Below, piece by piece: positions 30,688 through 40,525 of a stretch of 64,000 bases of DNA. The first letter of the stretch is position 1. Each line of letters begins with the position of its first letter. Source of the stretch: Sorangium cellulosum So0157-2 (GTDB lineage: Bacteria; Myxococcota_A; Polyangia; Polyangiales; Polyangiaceae); assembly GCF_000418325.1 (NCBI RefSeq), contig NC_021658.1, positions 3,410,001 to 3,474,000 on the forward strand, written 5' to 3'. The translations under genes were made by a program, and so were the position numbers. The notes beneath the pieces are model-generated. The model saw nothing but the letters and a program-made list of their open reading frames with translations. It was not told the DNA's origin and did no database searches.

Positions 30688-31800
30688 TCAGCGATCCTTG
30701 TCGCCTTCCTTTCCGCCGTCGAGCTCGCGCACGATGTAGTCCGCGCACGGGCGCTGCGGCGCCGGGAGCGACGGGCAGATCGCGTGCGCGCAGCGCGCGT
30801 AGCGCGACTCGGGGAGCTCCCGGGTGATGAGCGCCGCGGTCGCGCACGCCTCCTGGGTCCGGCCGTCCTCGCGCCACAGCTTCGCCTCGGCCCAGAGCGC
30901 GTCGTCGCGCAGGATGGACGCGGGGTGGTTCGTGTAGAGCTTGCGCAGCTCGCGGCGCGCGGCCGCGCGATCGCCGAGCGCGTCGCGGTAGAGGCGCGCG
31001 ATCTCCAGCTGCGCGTCGTCGAACCGCGCGCGGTCGTAGCTGCCGGTCGCGGCGGACTCGCGCGGCGCGAGCAGCTCCCTCAGGTAGCCGATGGCCTCCT
31101 CGGGGCGCCCGAGGGCGGCGGCGAGCTCTGCCGCGCGGAACAGCGCGTCGTCGGTCAGGCTGCCGGCGGGGTAGGGGTGCGCGCGCGCGGCGGCGACGAG
31201 CGCGCGCAGCGCGCCCTCGCGATCGCCGCTCTGCTCGAGGAGCAGCCCCGTGTGGTAGGCGACGTCCTGATCGAGCTCCGTCCCGCGGAACGCCGGGACG
31301 TGCTGCCGCAGCCACGCGAGCGCGCCGCCCGCGCCGGCGCGCTCCTCCTCGCGCCGGAGGAGCCGCTTCAGCGCGTTGCGCGCGAGCCCGTGCGACGGGT
31401 TCCGCCGCGTCGCCGCGAGGAGCATCGCATAGCCCGCGTCGGCGTCGCCGTGCTCGATCTCGATATCGGCGAGCTCGAACTCCGCGCGCACCGAGCGCGG
31501 CCCGCGCGGCGAGTCGGCGAGCAGCCGCTCGTACGACGCGCGCGCCTCGGCCCAGGCCTCGGCGCGCTCGAACGAGCGCGCTTGCAGGAGGCGCGCCTCG
31601 TCGCGGTCCTTCACGCGCAGCGCGCGCGACGCGGCGCCGTCGAACGAGCGGGCCGCCTCGCGGTAGCGCCCCGCGTGGTAAGCGCGCTCGCCGGCGGCCA
31701 TCGCGGCGACGTAGGCGTCGCCGCGCGCCGGCGCGCACGCGGGGCCGAGCAGCGCGGCGATCGCGAGGGCGAGCGCCGAGGCGGCGGCGCGGCGGCTCAT
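30688..31800 (-). CDS. TPR-repeat lipoprotein
   Basis: The 370-residue product has a short signal peptide with lipobox GPAC. It continues as successive Ala-rich helical pairs typical of tetratricopeptide repeats ([79 protein letters not shown]). TPR lipoproteins of this type are envelope scaffold or assembly factors. Four cysteines lie toward the C-terminus ([20 protein letters not shown] and QRPCADYIV). The start ATG overlaps the stop of the threonine aldolase gene by four bases, so the two genes are coupled although no shared pathway is obvious. Confidence 0.88.
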   Translation of the reverse strand: MSRRAAASALALAIAALLGPACAPARGDAYVAAMAAGERAYHAGRYREAARSFDGAASRALRVKDRDEARLLQARSFERAEAWAEARASYERLLADSPRGPRSVRAEFELADIEIEHGDADAGYAMLLAATRRNPSHGLARNALKRLLRREEERAGAGGALAWLRQHVPAFRGTELDQDVAYHTGLLLEQSGDREGALRALVAAARAHPYPAGSLTDDALFRAAELAAALGRPEEAIGYLRELLAPRESAATGSYDRARFDDAQLEIARLYRDALGDRAAARRELRKLYTNHPASILRDDALWAEAKLWREDGRTQEACATAALITRELPESRYARCAHAICPSLPAPQRPCADYIVRELDGGKEGDKDR

Positions 31801-32888
31801 GCGCGCGCGCCCTCGTGGCCGCGATCGCGCGGCGCCGACAGCACCTCGTCGAGCGCCTCGGCGAGGGCGCGCGCCGCGGGCGCGACCTGCTCGGGCGCGA
31901 CGTCGAGGTGGGTCACGGCGCGGACGGTGCACTTGCCGGTCGCCCCGATCAGCACGCCGCGCCGCCGCGCGGCGTCGACGAGCCGCTCGGCCGGGATCCC
32001 GGGCGTGTCGACGTAGAGGATGTTCGTCTCGGGCTCCTCGATCGTCGCCGGCTGTGCGGTCGCGCCCGGCCGGGCGGCGCGGCGCGCGGCGTCGCGCATC
32101 GCCCGCGCGATGGCGCGCGCGGCCTCGTGGTCCTCGGCGATGCGGCCCTGGTGGTGCGCGAGCGCGTACAGGGCGGCGGCGGCGAGCACGCCCGCCTGCC
32201 GCATGCCGCCGCCGAGCATCTTCCGGAAGCGCAGCGCGGCGCGGATCGCGTCGGCGCCGCCGCACAGCGCGGAGCCGACCGGGGCGCCGAGCCCCTTCGA
32301 GAAGCAGACGCTCACCGTGTCGAACGGCGCCGCGAGCTCGGCGACCGTCCGGCCCGAGGCGACCGCCGCGTTCCAGACGCGCGCGCCGTCGAGGTGGAGC
32401 GCGAGGCCGTGCGCGCGCGCGACCTCCGCGATGGCGAGCACGTCGTCCTGCGGGAAGACGCGCCCGCCGGCGCGGTTGTGGGTGTTCTCGATCGCGACGA
32501 CGCGCGTGCGCGGCTGGGTGTACTGCGGCGGCTTGATCGCGTCCTCGACGTCCGCCGCCGTGAACAGGCCGCCGCGCCCGGCGAAGGCGAACTGCACGCC
32601 GCTCCACGCGGCCCCGGCGCCGCTCTCGTAGAACGCGCAGTGCGCGCCCTCGCCCGCGATCACCTCGTCGCCGCGCTGCGTGTGGCAGAGCAGCGCGATC
32701 TGGTTGCCCATCGTCCCGCTGGGCACGAACAGCGCGGCCTCCTTGCCGGTGAGCTCCGCGGCGCGCTCCTCGAGCCTGCGCACGGTGGGGTCCTCCCGGT
32801 ACACGTCGTCGCCGACCTCGGCCGCCGCCATCGCCGCGCGCATGGCCGCGGTCGGTCGGGTCACCGTGTCGGAGCGGAGATCGATCAT
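31797..32888 (-). CDS. Low-specificity L-threonine aldolase (PLP-dependent)
   Basis: The 363-residue enzyme shows the whole family pattern: [20 protein letters not shown] at the start, [43 protein letters not shown], the [13 protein letters not shown] strand and the PLP-lysine in [15 protein letters not shown]. It cleaves L-threonine or L-allo-threonine to glycine and acetaldehyde in the cytoplasm. The start is secure: AGGAGG sits six bases upstream of the ATG, and the family normally begins this way. The C-terminus overlaps the TPR lipoprotein start by four bases. A GMC oxidoreductase gene ends 65 bases upstream on the same strand. Confidence 0.95.
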   Translation of the reverse strand: MIDLRSDTVTRPTAAMRAAMAAAEVGDDVYREDPTVRRLEERAAELTGKEAALFVPSGTMGNQIALLCHTQRGDEVIAGEGAHCAFYESGAGAAWSGVQFAFAGRGGLFTAADVEDAIKPPQYTQPRTRVVAIENTHNRAGGRVFPQDDVLAIAEVARAHGLALHLDGARVWNAAVASGRTVAELAAPFDTVSVCFSKGLGAPVGSALCGGADAIRAALRFRKMLGGGMRQAGVLAAAALYALAHHQGRIAEDHEAARAIARAMRDAARRAARPGATAQPATIEEPETNILYVDTPGIPAERLVDAARRRGVLIGATGKCTVRAVTHLDVAPEQVAPAARALAEALDEVLSAPRDRGHEGARA

Positions 32889-32953
32889 CGCTTGCCTCCT
32901 GAAAACCTCGGCTGTCGGCCCGGCCGACATGCTAGCACCGCGCCCCCTCGACC

Positions 32954-34528
32954 CTACGCGGGGCCCTCCGCCGCGAGCCGCGGGAACCGCTCGGCCATCC
33001 GCCACGCGATGCGCGTCGCCATCGCCATGATCGGCACCTGCGAGTTCACGCCGATGCTCGTAGGGAGGATGGAGCCGTCGGCCACGAAGAGCCCCGGCAG
33101 CTCGAAGCACTCGCCGCTCTGATCGACGATCCCGCGCCGCGGATCGTTCGCGACCCGCGCGCTCCCGAGCGGGTGGAACGCCATGCACTCGATGCGGCGC
33201 GCGTCGACGGGGGCGCGCTCGGCCGCGAGCGCGGCGTCCATCGACGTGATCGGCGGGGCGCCGATCATCGCGGTGTAGACCTCGCGCGCGCCGGCGGCGA
33301 TCGCCATCTCGCTGAGCAGGGTGATCGAGCGGCGCAGCCGCGCGAGATCCCGCGGCGCCATCGCGTACGAGACGAGCGGCTCGCGGCCGAAGCCGGGGCG
33401 GACGCGGCCGCCGCCCTCGTCGTGGATCATGGCGCCGAAGACCGCGCTGCGCGGCAGCGCGCGGACCCGCCGCCGCAGCGCGGGCCCGACGCCCGGGAGC
33501 CCGGCCGCGAGCACGTTCACCGCCGAGTAGACGCCGACGAGCTTGATCCCCTCGGCGTCGAAGTGGTCGGAGTAGACGCTCTGGAGCGCGCCGTCCCAGC
33601 CGTTCAGCGCGTCGTCGAACCGCGCGACCACGCGCACCGCGGGGTGCAGCGTCACGTCGTTGCCGAGCGCGCCGCTCGCCTTGAAGGCGCCGGCCGTGCG
33701 GAGGAGCAGCGGCGAGTGCAGCGTGCCGCACGCGGCCACCACGACCTTCGCGCGCACGCGGAAGCGGCGCGGCGGGGCGCCGGGCTCTCCGCCGAGCAGC
33801 GTCCCCTCGACGCCGGCCGCGCGCCCGCGCCGCACGGTGATCCGCTCGACGAGCGCGTCGGCGACGACGCGCGCGCCGCGCGCCGTGGCCGACGGCAGGT
33901 AGGCGACGTCGACCGAGCGCTTCGCCCCGGCGGGGCAGGTGAAGTTGCACCGCCCGTTCCCCTCGCACGCGTCGCCGGTGTTGCGGCGGAGCGGGCGCAT
34001 CGGGATGCCGAGCCGCCGCGCCCCCTCGACGAACCGCGCGGTCGACGCGGAGCGCATGGCCTCCGGGACCTCGCGGACGTGGAGCCGCTCCTCGACGCTC
34101 TCGTACGCCGCCTCGAGCGCCCGCTCCGAGAGCTCGTCGAGGCCGAGGTCGCGCACCCACCGCGCGTGGACGCTGCCCGGGATGCGGAAGCAGACCCCGC
34201 CGGTCACCACCGACGAGCCGCCGACCGCGCGCCCGAGCGTGAGGGAGATGATCGGCGTCTCGCCCACGCCGAACGCCGTCACCATGCCGCCCTCGCGGAA
34301 CAGCCGCCGCAGCGACTCGCTGGGCTTCCAGCGCTGGTAGTCGTCGGGGCGGTAGTAGGGGCCCTCCTCGAGCACGATCACGCGGCGCCCCGCCTCGGCG
34401 AGCAGCGCCGCCACGACCGCGCCGCCGGCGCCCGAGCCGACCACGGCGACGTCGCACGCCTCGTCGAACCCCGCCGGCAGATCGCGCCCGCGGACGATCG
34501 GCTCGCCCGACGCGATGGCGCCGCTCAC
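32954..34528 (-). CDS. GMC-family FAD-dependent oxidoreductase
   Basis: The 524-residue flavoenzyme has the FAD dinucleotide fold [20 protein letters not shown] and the following [10 protein letters not shown]. The second GMC block is [20 protein letters not shown] cysteine-containing segment ([18 protein letters not shown]) resembles long-chain alcohol oxidases, and the C-terminal active-site block is [16 protein letters not shown] with the expected His, plus [20 protein letters not shown]. It should oxidise an alcohol or sterol-like substrate with FAD. The GTG start at 34528 overlaps the stop of the preceding small gene by four bases. That small gene is likely its accessory subunit. Substrate unknown. 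Confidence 0.92.
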   Translation of the reverse strand: MSGAIASGEPIVRGRDLPAGFDEACDVAVVGSGAGGAVVAALLAEAGRRVIVLEEGPYYRPDDYQRWKPSESLRRLFREGGMVTAFGVGETPIISLTLGRAVGGSSVVTGGVCFRIPGSVHARWVRDLGLDELSERALEAAYESVEERLHVREVPEAMRSASTARFVEGARRLGIPMRPLRRNTGDACEGNGRCNFTCPAGAKRSVDVAYLPSATARGARVVADALVERITVRRGRAAGVEGTLLGGEPGAPPRRFRVRAKVVVAACGTLHSPLLLRTAGAFKASGALGNDVTLHPAVRVVARFDDALNGWDGALQSVYSDHFDAEGIKLVGVYSAVNVLAAGLPGVGPALRRRVRALPRSAVFGAMIHDEGGGRVRPGFGREPLVSYAMAPRDLARLRRSITLLSEMAIAAGAREVYTAMIGAPPITSMDAALAAERAPVDARRIECMAFHPLGSARVANDPRRGIVDQSGECFELPGLFVADGSILPTSIGVNSQVPIMAMATRIAWRMAERFPRLAAEGPA

Positions 34529-35157
34529 GCGGCGCCCCGGGCGGCGGGCGCCGCGCGCGGAGGCTCGCCCGCGTCGGCGCGGGGCGCGGCGGGAGCGCCC
34601 GCGGCCGGAGCGCCCGCGGCGGGAGCGCCCGCGGCCGGAGCGCCCGCGGCCGGGCGGAGCGCGGGCAGGCGGCGCCGCGCCGCGGTGCTCTCGCGATCGA
34701 GGCCCGTCAGCGCGAGCTCCGCGCCCTCCTCGAAGGCGGGGATGCACATCGGCACCTTGAAGGCGACGAGCAGCATCGCGAGGAGCCCGGAGCGGCTCGA
34801 CTCCAGCGCCTCGAGGTAGGCGAGCCGCCGGCCCAGCGGGAGCCGGCTCATCCGGCTGAAGGCGCCGATCACGAAGGGCGGCAGCAGCTCGAGGCATGCG
34901 GCCAGCAGCGCGAACCCGCGCCGGGTCTCGGGGCTGGCCTGCCCGAGCGAGAGATCCAGCGCCGCGACCGCGCGCTCGCACACCTCGGCGCCCGGCGGGG
35001 CGAGCCCGCCGCGCTCGTCCTCGTCGCAGAGCATCGCCTCCGTGGCGGACCACGCGACGCGGCGCGCCCAGGGCGAGAGCCCGCGCCCGGGGCGGTCCAG
35101 CCGATCGGGCCCACGCGCGGCGCGCTCGCGCGCCACCTCTCCCGCGTTCTCCTGCAT
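34525..35157 (-). CDS. Small partner protein of the GMC oxidoreductase
   Basis: The 210-residue protein is mostly helical ([60 protein letters not shown]) and ends in a low-complexity tail with four GAPAA repeats. Its position, with a four-base GTGA overlap to the GMC oxidoreductase gene, and its helical pattern around one aromatic/Pro turn recall the small subunits that accompany many GMC dehydrogenases, such as the gluconate dehydrogenase subunit 3 type. I cannot confirm family membership from sequence alone. There is no signal peptide or Tat motif. Confidence 0.7.
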   Translation of the reverse strand: MQENAGEVARERAARGPDRLDRPGRGLSPWARRVAWSATEAMLCDEDERGGLAPPGAEVCERAVAALDLSLGQASPETRRGFALLAACLELLPPFVIGAFSRMSRLPLGRRLAYLEALESSRSGLLAMLLVAFKVPMCIPAFEEGAELALTGLDRESTAARRRLPALRPAAGAPAAGAPAAGAPAAGAPAAPRADAGEPPRAAPAARGAA

Positions 35158-35607
35158 GGCCGCGAGAGCCTAAGCCCGGATCGACCCGGCGCCGAGGCCC
35201 AAGGCGGCGCGCGCCGCGGCCGGGTGATCCCGGGCGCTGGCCGCGGCCACGCGGAGGGGTCGCGTTCGAAGGTCGGCCGCGGCCCGCCGCGCTGCTCGTC
35301 GAGGCCGGCCGAGCGCGGCGAGGCGCCCGGCGCCCTCCCTCCTCGCCCCGGCGCTTCCTCCTCGACGCCGACACGACGCGCCGCGCGGTGACGCGCCGCG
35401 GGCCGCGCTCGATCGGCGCGCCGCCGCCCCGCGTTCGCGCGTGGTTGCAGAACGACATCCTGGCGGTCCGCGGGAGACGCGCGCCGCGCGCGCGTCGAGG
35501 CTCGGTTCCCGCCGGGCTTGCGCGCGCTCCGTCGCCGCGCGCGCGGGCTGCCGGCGCGGATCCGGTTCTGGTATTCAGCGGAGCGGCCGGGGGAACACGG
35601 AGGAACG
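35158..35607. other. Divergent intergenic region, no gene seen
   Basis: This 450-base region separates the GMC operon (minus) from the Pro/Ala-rich protein gene (plus) and must hold promoters for both. It is uniformly very GC-rich. I see no convincing promoter boxes, RNA gene or repeat. A purine stretch aggaacg ends directly before the plus-strand start at 35608 and may serve as its ribosome-binding site. Confidence 0.5.
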
Positions 35608-37272
35608 ATGGCGGAGCGATCGCTGCAGCACCGGGATCCCGATAGCAAGGACGACGAGACGCTGAGGAGAGAAGCGCGCGTACACCTCGCGAGCGAGCCT
35701 GCGCTGCAGCTCGTGGCAGAGCTGATCGCGCGGCTGCGCGAGCTCGATCTGCCGTGGTGGACGCCGGTCAAGCTGCGCGAGCGGTTCGGCGCGGTCGAGC
35801 GGATGGACTGGTTCCGCGAGCGGAGCGACGTTCGCCAGCAGATCACGACCTCGCTCACGGGCCTCTCGCCGCGGGCGGCCCGCCGCAAGACGCCGGACTT
35901 CCAGGGCGCGCTCATCGACTCCGTCATCGACGAGGGCGACATCACCCCGCGCGCGTTCGAGGCCGCGTTCGATCCGCGCGATCTCGCCGTGTACGGCCCG
36001 GCCGGGGGCTACTGGCAGTTCTTCCGCGAGTCGATGCCGTGGGATCAGGACACGCCGCAGCACCAGGAGATCGTCGCCTGGCTGCTCAAGGCGCTGCTCG
36101 CGGACCGGAGCCCGTTCGAGGGCATCGGCAGGACGCCGATCCTCACGCCGTGGGACGTGCGCACGGCGATCGACGGCCGGCTGTGGCAGACCCGGATCCC
36201 GCTCGAGGTCCGCGTCGCCATCGACAACGCGCGGCTCAAGCAGGAGCGCGAGCGCCCGGGCGTGCCGTTCCACGCCGACGGCGAGCTCGCGATCGCCGGG
36301 CCGGACGTGATCGCCGCGAACATCCCGCCGCGCGAGATCCTCCCCGTGGTGCAGCTCGCGCAGAAGGCGATGCGCTTCGACGCGGCGCGCGCCGCCGCGC
36401 CGAAGGCGGACGCGCCGAAGGCGGCGCTGGCCGAGGTGTCGTCGGTCCGCAGCGGCGCGCCGGCCGCCGCGCCGCCCGGCGGCGCGCCCGCGCCGTCCGC
36501 GCCGGCCGCCGGCGCTCCCGCGTCGACCCCGGCGGCGTCCGCGCCGGTCTCGCCGGGCGGTGCGCCCGCGTCGAAGCCCGCGGCGCCCGCGCCGGTGTCG
36601 CCGGCCGGCGCGCCCGGTTCGGCGGCCGCGGCGTCCGCCCCCGCGTCGTCCGGCAACGCGCCCGCCTCTTCGCCGGCGGCGCCCGCCTCGGTGTCGTCCG
36701 GCGGCGCGCCGGATCCCGGCAAGCCCGCAGCGGCCGCCGCTCCGGGCGGGGCCTCCTCCGGGGCGGCGAGCTCGCCGCCGGCGGGGCTCCCGCCCTCGGT
36801 GAGCAGCCCGCCGGCCGGCGCTCCTGCGGGCTCGAGGCCGGCCGGAGGCATCACGCCGCCGAGCGCGATCGTGACGAGGCCGCCGTCGGCCGGCGGCGCC
36901 GCGGCGGCGTCCGTCTCGTCGCAGGTGGCCGAGCCGCCGCGCAGCAGGCTCCCGAGCGACCCCGGCGTCTCGTCGGCGCGCGCGTCGACGCCGCCCGCGC
37001 CGCCTGCGCCGCGCGCGTCGACGCCGCCTGCGCCGCGCGCGTCGACGCCGCCCGCGCCGCCCGCGCCGCGCGCGTCGACGCCGCCCGCGCCGAGCGCCTC
37101 GCCGGCCGGGGTCGAGTCGCTCGACGATCTCGAAGCGGAGGACGCCGACGAAGGCGACGGCGCGGCCCCCGACAGCGAGCGCACCAACCCGTGGGCGGTC
37201 TCGAGCGACGAGAAGGCCAAGGCCGAGGTGGACGAGCTGGACGACCTCGGCGAGGTGGAGCCGGCGAAGTAG
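35608..37272 (+). CDS. Conserved-looking hypothetical protein with long Pro/Ala/Ser tail
   Basis: The 554-residue product has a structured N-terminal part of about 250 residues rich in Trp, Arg and Phe (LRELDLPWWTPVKLRERFGA, FRESMPWDQDTPQHQEIVAW, GIGRTPILTPWDVRTAID). About 260 residues of Pro/Ala/Ser/Gly linker follow with small repeats such as ASTPPAP and GGAPAS. The C-terminus is acidic (LDDLEAEDADEGDG, VDELDDLGEVEPAK). There is no signal peptide, so it is cytoplasmic. I recognise no domain. The layout of a folded head, long flexible linker and acidic end suits a scaffold or gliding/motility-type adaptor, but that is guesswork. Confidence 0.8.
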   Translation: MAERSLQHRDPDSKDDETLRREARVHLASEPALQLVAELIARLRELDLPWWTPVKLRERFGAVERMDWFRERSDVRQQITTSLTGLSPRAARRKTPDFQGALIDSVIDEGDITPRAFEAAFDPRDLAVYGPAGGYWQFFRESMPWDQDTPQHQEIVAWLLKALLADRSPFEGIGRTPILTPWDVRTAIDGRLWQTRIPLEVRVAIDNARLKQERERPGVPFHADGELAIAGPDVIAANIPPREILPVVQLAQKAMRFDAARAAAPKADAPKAALAEVSSVRSGAPAAAPPGGAPAPSAPAAGAPASTPAASAPVSPGGAPASKPAAPAPVSPAGAPGSAAAASAPASSGNAPASSPAAPASVSSGGAPDPGKPAAAAAPGGASSGAASSPPAGLPPSVSSPPAGAPAGSRPAGGITPPSAIVTRPPSAGGAAAASVSSQVAEPPRSRLPSDPGVSSARASTPPAPPAPRASTPPAPRASTPPAPPAPRASTPPAPSASPAGVESLDDLEAEDADEGDGAAPDSERTNPWAVSSDEKAKAEVDELDDLGEVEPAK

Positions 37273-37619
37273 GGCCGCCTCACCGCAGCGCGGCGCCTGA
37301 CCCAGCGCGGCGCCTGCCGCAGCGCGGCGCCTGACCGCAGCGCGGCGCGCCGTATCGCCCAGCACAGATCGCCGCGGCGCGCGCGGCCGCCTTCATCTTT
37401 CTTCACGAGCGCGCCTGCACATCCTTCACACGCCCTGCGCAGCTTCGTCGTGGCTCGGGGCCGCGCGTCTGCGGCTCCAGCCTCGCAGCCCGGGGCCGCG
37501 CGAGCGCGGCTCCGGCCGACTGCGACCGGGGCCGCGCGCGCGTCCGGACGAGCCGGGCGCCGCGCGGACATGCCCCGTGCACGGATCGACAGCGGAGACG
37601 CTCACGGAGGGTGCTCATC
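37273..37619. repeat. Intergenic region with short GC-rich direct repeats
   Basis: This 347-base gap holds about four copies of a 17-18-base unit around cagcgcggcgcctg (37285-37350) and three copies of ccggggccgcgcg-type strings (about 37456-37545). No gene is visible. A ggagg ribosome-binding site at 37606-37610 serves the next gene. The promoter of the downstream four-gene stress operon must lie here, but no boxes stand out. Confidence 0.55.
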
Positions 37620-38168
37620 ATGTTGGGATTCATCGTTGGAACGGCCTGCCTGATCGGCCTGATCATGACCCTGAAGCGCGCCGGCCGGTACGATTGCGGC
37701 GGGCACTGGGGCGCGGGGCAGCGCCCCTTCGGCCGGCGCGGCTTCGGCGGCTTCGGCTTCCGCCGTCGCTTCTTCCTGTCGTTCCTCTTCGACCGGCTCG
37801 GCACCACGCCGTCGCAGGAGAAGGCCATCGTCGCGGCCGTCGACGAGCTCCGCGCCGCCGCCGACGCGCACCGGAGCGAGATCCGCAGCACGCGCGCGGA
37901 CGTCGCGGCCGCCATGCGGAGCCCGAGCTTCGACGAGACGCGCCTCGGCGAGCTCTTCGCGCGGCACGACACCGCCATCGAGTCGCTGCGCAAGGCCGCG
38001 GTCGGCGCGCTCGGCGAGGTCCACGCCGTGCTCGAGGACCGCCAGCGCGAGCAGCTCGCGGACCTCATCGAGATCGGGCCGGCCGCGTTCCGCGATCTGT
38101 GGTCCGGCAGGGCCGGGCGGCGCGGCCACCGCGCCGATCCCTACAGGACGCACGGCGAGTGGGCGTGA
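37620..38168 (+). CDS. Spy/CpxP-like periplasmic stress or metal-sensing protein
   Basis: The 182-residue protein begins with an uncleaved-looking hydrophobic helix (LGFIVGTACLIGLIMTL) and a Gly/Arg/Phe-rich stretch. The rest is helical with Arg/Glu/Asp patterns, centred on TPSQEKAIVAAVDELRAAAD and EVHAVLEDRQREQLADLI. The latter resembles the LTxxQ-type repeats of Spy/CpxP and zinc-resistance-associated proteins. Such proteins chaperone or sense damage in the periplasm and often feed back on a two-component system. Exactly that arrangement is present: a response regulator and sensor kinase follow on the same strand. The ATG at 37620 has ggagg nine bases upstream. It is probably membrane-tethered rather than secreted. 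Confidence 0.8.
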   Translation: MLGFIVGTACLIGLIMTLKRAGRYDCGGHWGAGQRPFGRRGFGGFGFRRRFFLSFLFDRLGTTPSQEKAIVAAVDELRAAADAHRSEIRSTRADVAAAMRSPSFDETRLGELFARHDTAIESLRKAAVGALGEVHAVLEDRQREQLADLIEIGPAAFRDLWSGRAGRRGHRADPYRTHGEWA

Positions 38169-38185
38169 AGGAGGCAACGAAGACC

Positions 38186-38416
38186 ATGATGCGACGCCAG
38201 ATCACGATCACGCTGCTCGTCCTCGGCACCGTCTTCGGCTACGCCTCCGGCTTCTCGGCGCTGCGCTGCCGGGCCGAGGCCCGCCGCGACGCCTTCCAGC
38301 GCCACGTCGCGTCCCTCTGCGTGGACGCCGCGCGGGAGGCCGAGCGCTCCTCGTGGCGGAGCGCCGCGCCCGCGCGCCCCGCGGCGCCGGAGACCGACAC
38401 CGCCCCCGGCCGCTGA
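38186..38416 (+). CDS. Small single-pass membrane protein in the stress operon
   Basis: The 76-residue protein has one N-terminal hydrophobic segment (ITITLLVLGTVFGYASGFSA) and a hydrophilic, Arg/Ala-rich remainder with two cysteines (LRCRAEARR, ASLCVDAAREA). AGGAGG lies 11 bases before the ATG at 38186. A GTG at 38165 overlapping the previous stop is an alternative start. It lies between the Spy-like gene and the response regulator with short gaps, so it likely belongs to the operon. No family recognised. It could be a small accessory sensor or signal-anchored periplasmic peptide. Confidence 0.7.
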   Translation: MMRRQITITLLVLGTVFGYASGFSALRCRAEARRDAFQRHVASLCVDAAREAERSSWRSAAPARPAAPETDTAPGR

Positions 38417-38474
38417 GCTATACACGACAGAGGCGGCCGCCGCGCGCTGCCGCCCCTTCCCTTCGGGTCCCTCC

Positions 38475-39161
38475 ATGGCGCTGCGGCTCCTGCTCATCGA
38501 CGACGACTCCAGGCTCCACGCCCTGCTCGCGAGCTACCTCGAGCAGAACGGCTTCACGGTCACGGTCGCGTGCGACGGCGCGCGAGGCCTCGCGGCGCTC
38601 GCCGCGGGCACCTTCGACGCCGTCCTGCTCGACGTGATGATGCCCGGCATGGACGGCATCGAGGTCGTGCGCCGCATCCGGCAGAAGAGCTCGATGCCGA
38701 TCCTCATGCTCACCGCCCGCGGCGACGAGGCCGATCGCGTGGTCGGCCTCGAGATCGGCGCCGACGACTACATCGCCAAGCCGTTCAGCCCGCGCGAGCT
38801 GCTCGCGCGCCTCCGCGCCGTGCTCCGGCGCGCCACGCCCGACGCCGCCGGCGAGCGGATCGTGGCCGGCGACATCGCCATCGACGTGCCCGGCCGCGTG
38901 GTCACCGTCGCGGGCAAGCCCGCGGAGCTCACCGGCATCGAGTTCGACATCCTCGTCGCCCTCGCGCGGCGCGCCGGCCGCGTCGTCGCCCGCGAGGCGC
39001 TCCTCGAGGAGGCCGGCCGCGGCGACGTCAACGTCGGCGGGCGGACCGTCGACGTGCACATCTCGCACCTGCGGCAGAAGCTCGCCGACGACCCGAGGTC
39101 GCCGAAGCTCATCAAGACCGTGCGCGGGGTCGGCTACGTGCTCGCCAAGGACCGCGCGTGA
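38475..39161 (+). CDS. OmpR/CpxR-type response regulator
   Basis: The 228-residue protein has a receiver domain with acidic pocket (LLLIDDDSRLH), phosphorylation site Asp53 (AVLLDVMMPGMDG), Thr (PILMLTARGDEAD) and Lys (YIAKPFSPRELLARL). A winged-helix DNA-binding domain (LTGIEFDILVALARRAGRVV, DVHISHLRQKLADDP, IKTVRGVGYVL) follows. It regulates transcription when phosphorylated by the kinase encoded next, whose ATG shares one base with this gene's stop codon. Upstream genes encode a Spy/CpxP-like protein and a small membrane protein, so an envelope-stress or metal-response role like CpxAR is the best guess. Confidence 0.95.
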   Translation: MALRLLLIDDDSRLHALLASYLEQNGFTVTVACDGARGLAALAAGTFDAVLLDVMMPGMDGIEVVRRIRQKSSMPILMLTARGDEADRVVGLEIGADDYIAKPFSPRELLARLRAVLRRATPDAAGERIVAGDIAIDVPGRVVTVAGKPAELTGIEFDILVALARRAGRVVAREALLEEAGRGDVNVGGRTVDVHISHLRQKLADDPRSPKLIKTVRGVGYVLAKDRA

Positions 39162-40525
39162 TGCGCTGCCGCTCGTGGCTGTTCGAGAACGGGCGGAAGG
39201 TCTCGATCAACCGCTTCCTCAGCGCCCGGCTGCACCGCCGGATCTTCATGTGGTTCGGCGCGACCATCCTGATCACCGCGTTCGCGGCGATCGCGACGGT
39301 CGGCGCCATCGACCGCGTCGGCAACTCCGGCTGGCGGCACGAGCACGCCCGCGCCCAGTCCTTCGTGGGCCTCCAGTTCCAGCGGGTCTGGGGCGATCCC
39401 GTGGCCCGCGACGCCCTCGCCCGCGTGATCGCGGAGGAGTTCGACACCGACCTGGACCTCCTCGACGCGAAGGGGCGGCGGCTCGCGCGGTACGGCCAGC
39501 CCTGCCGGGTGCAGCCCCTGGTCGCGCCGGTCCCCGGCGACGGCGGCTCGCTCGGCACCGTGCTCCTCTGCCCCGGGCGCGGCCGGTCCGGCGCGTCCCT
39601 CCGCCTCGCCCTGCCGCTGTTCGCCGTGGCCGCCGTCCTGTGGGCGGCCTCGGGCCTCATCTCGCGCCGCCTCGCGCGCCCGCTCGTCGACCTGGCCCAC
39701 GTCGTCCACGAGATCGGCGCCGGCAAGCTGTCGAGCCGGGTCCGGCTCGATCGCCACGGCCACGGCGAGGTCGGCGTGGTCGCCGAGGCGGTCAACGACA
39801 TGGCCGCGCGCATCGAGCGCCAGGTCGCCGACCAGCGAGAGCTCCTCGCCGCCGTGTCGCACGAGCTCCGCACGCCGCTCGCCCGGATCCGCCTGCTCAC
39901 CGAGATGGCCCGCGGGGGCGGCGGGGCCAGCGCGACCGTGTTCGACGACCTCGATCGCGAGGTCATGGAGATCGACGCGCTCGTCGGCGACCTCCTGGCG
40001 AGCTCGCGCATCGACTTCGCCGCGCTCACCCTGACGCGCCTCGATCCGGCCGAGGCCGCGATCCGCGCGCTGGAGCGCGCCGGGCTCGACCCGACGCTGC
40101 TGGAGGTCGCCGAGGGGACGCCGGCGTTCGAGGCGGACGCGACGCTGCTGGCGCGCGCGCTCGCCAACCTGATCGAGAACGCGCGCGCGCACGCGGGCGG
40201 GGCCGAGCGGCTGCGCGTCCGCCCCGGCGGGCCGAGCCGTGTCGTCTTCGAGGTCGAGGATCGCGGGCCCGGGTTCGCGGACGGGGAGGAGACGCGCATC
40301 TTCGAGCCGTTCTTCCGGCGCGAGCGGGCGCAGGGCGGGGAGAGCGGCGCCGAGCGCGGCTCGCTCGGCCTGGGCCTCGCGCTGTGCAAGCGCATCGCCG
40401 AGGCGCACGGGGGGCGCGCCTTCGCCGAGCGCCGCGAGGGCGGCGGGGCGCGCGTGGGCATCGAGCTCGCGCTGCGCCCGCCGGCGAGCGCCGCGCGCCT
40501 CCGCGATCGCCCTCGCCGCGCCTAG
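39161..40525 (+). CDS. Sensor histidine kinase (CpxA-like)
   Basis: The 454-residue protein has two membrane helices (WFGATILITAFAAIATVGAI; LALPLFAVAAVLWAASGLIS) flanking a periplasmic sensor of about 100 residues. A HAMP domain follows, then a phosphoacceptor helix with His234 (LLAAVSHELRTPLARIRLLT) and an ATPase domain with N box (LANLIENARAHAGG), G1 (EVEDRGPGFADG) and G2 (LGLGLALCKRIAEAHGG). It phosphorylates the response regulator encoded directly upstream with a one-base overlap. The periplasmic domain would sense the envelope signal, perhaps through the Spy-like protein at the start of the operon. It is followed by a strong hairpin element. Confidence 0.95.
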   Translation: MRCRSWLFENGRKVSINRFLSARLHRRIFMWFGATILITAFAAIATVGAIDRVGNSGWRHEHARAQSFVGLQFQRVWGDPVARDALARVIAEEFDTDLDLLDAKGRRLARYGQPCRVQPLVAPVPGDGGSLGTVLLCPGRGRSGASLRLALPLFAVAAVLWAASGLISRRLARPLVDLAHVVHEIGAGKLSSRVRLDRHGHGEVGVVAEAVNDMAARIERQVADQRELLAAVSHELRTPLARIRLLTEMARGGGGASATVFDDLDREVMEIDALVGDLLASSRIDFAALTLTRLDPAEAAIRALERAGLDPTLLEVAEGTPAFEADATLLARALANLIENARAHAGGAERLRVRPGGPSRVVFEVEDRGPGFADGEETRIFEPFFRRERAQGGESGAERGSLGLGLALCKRIAEAHGGRAFAERREGGGARVGIELALRPPASAARLRDRPRRA

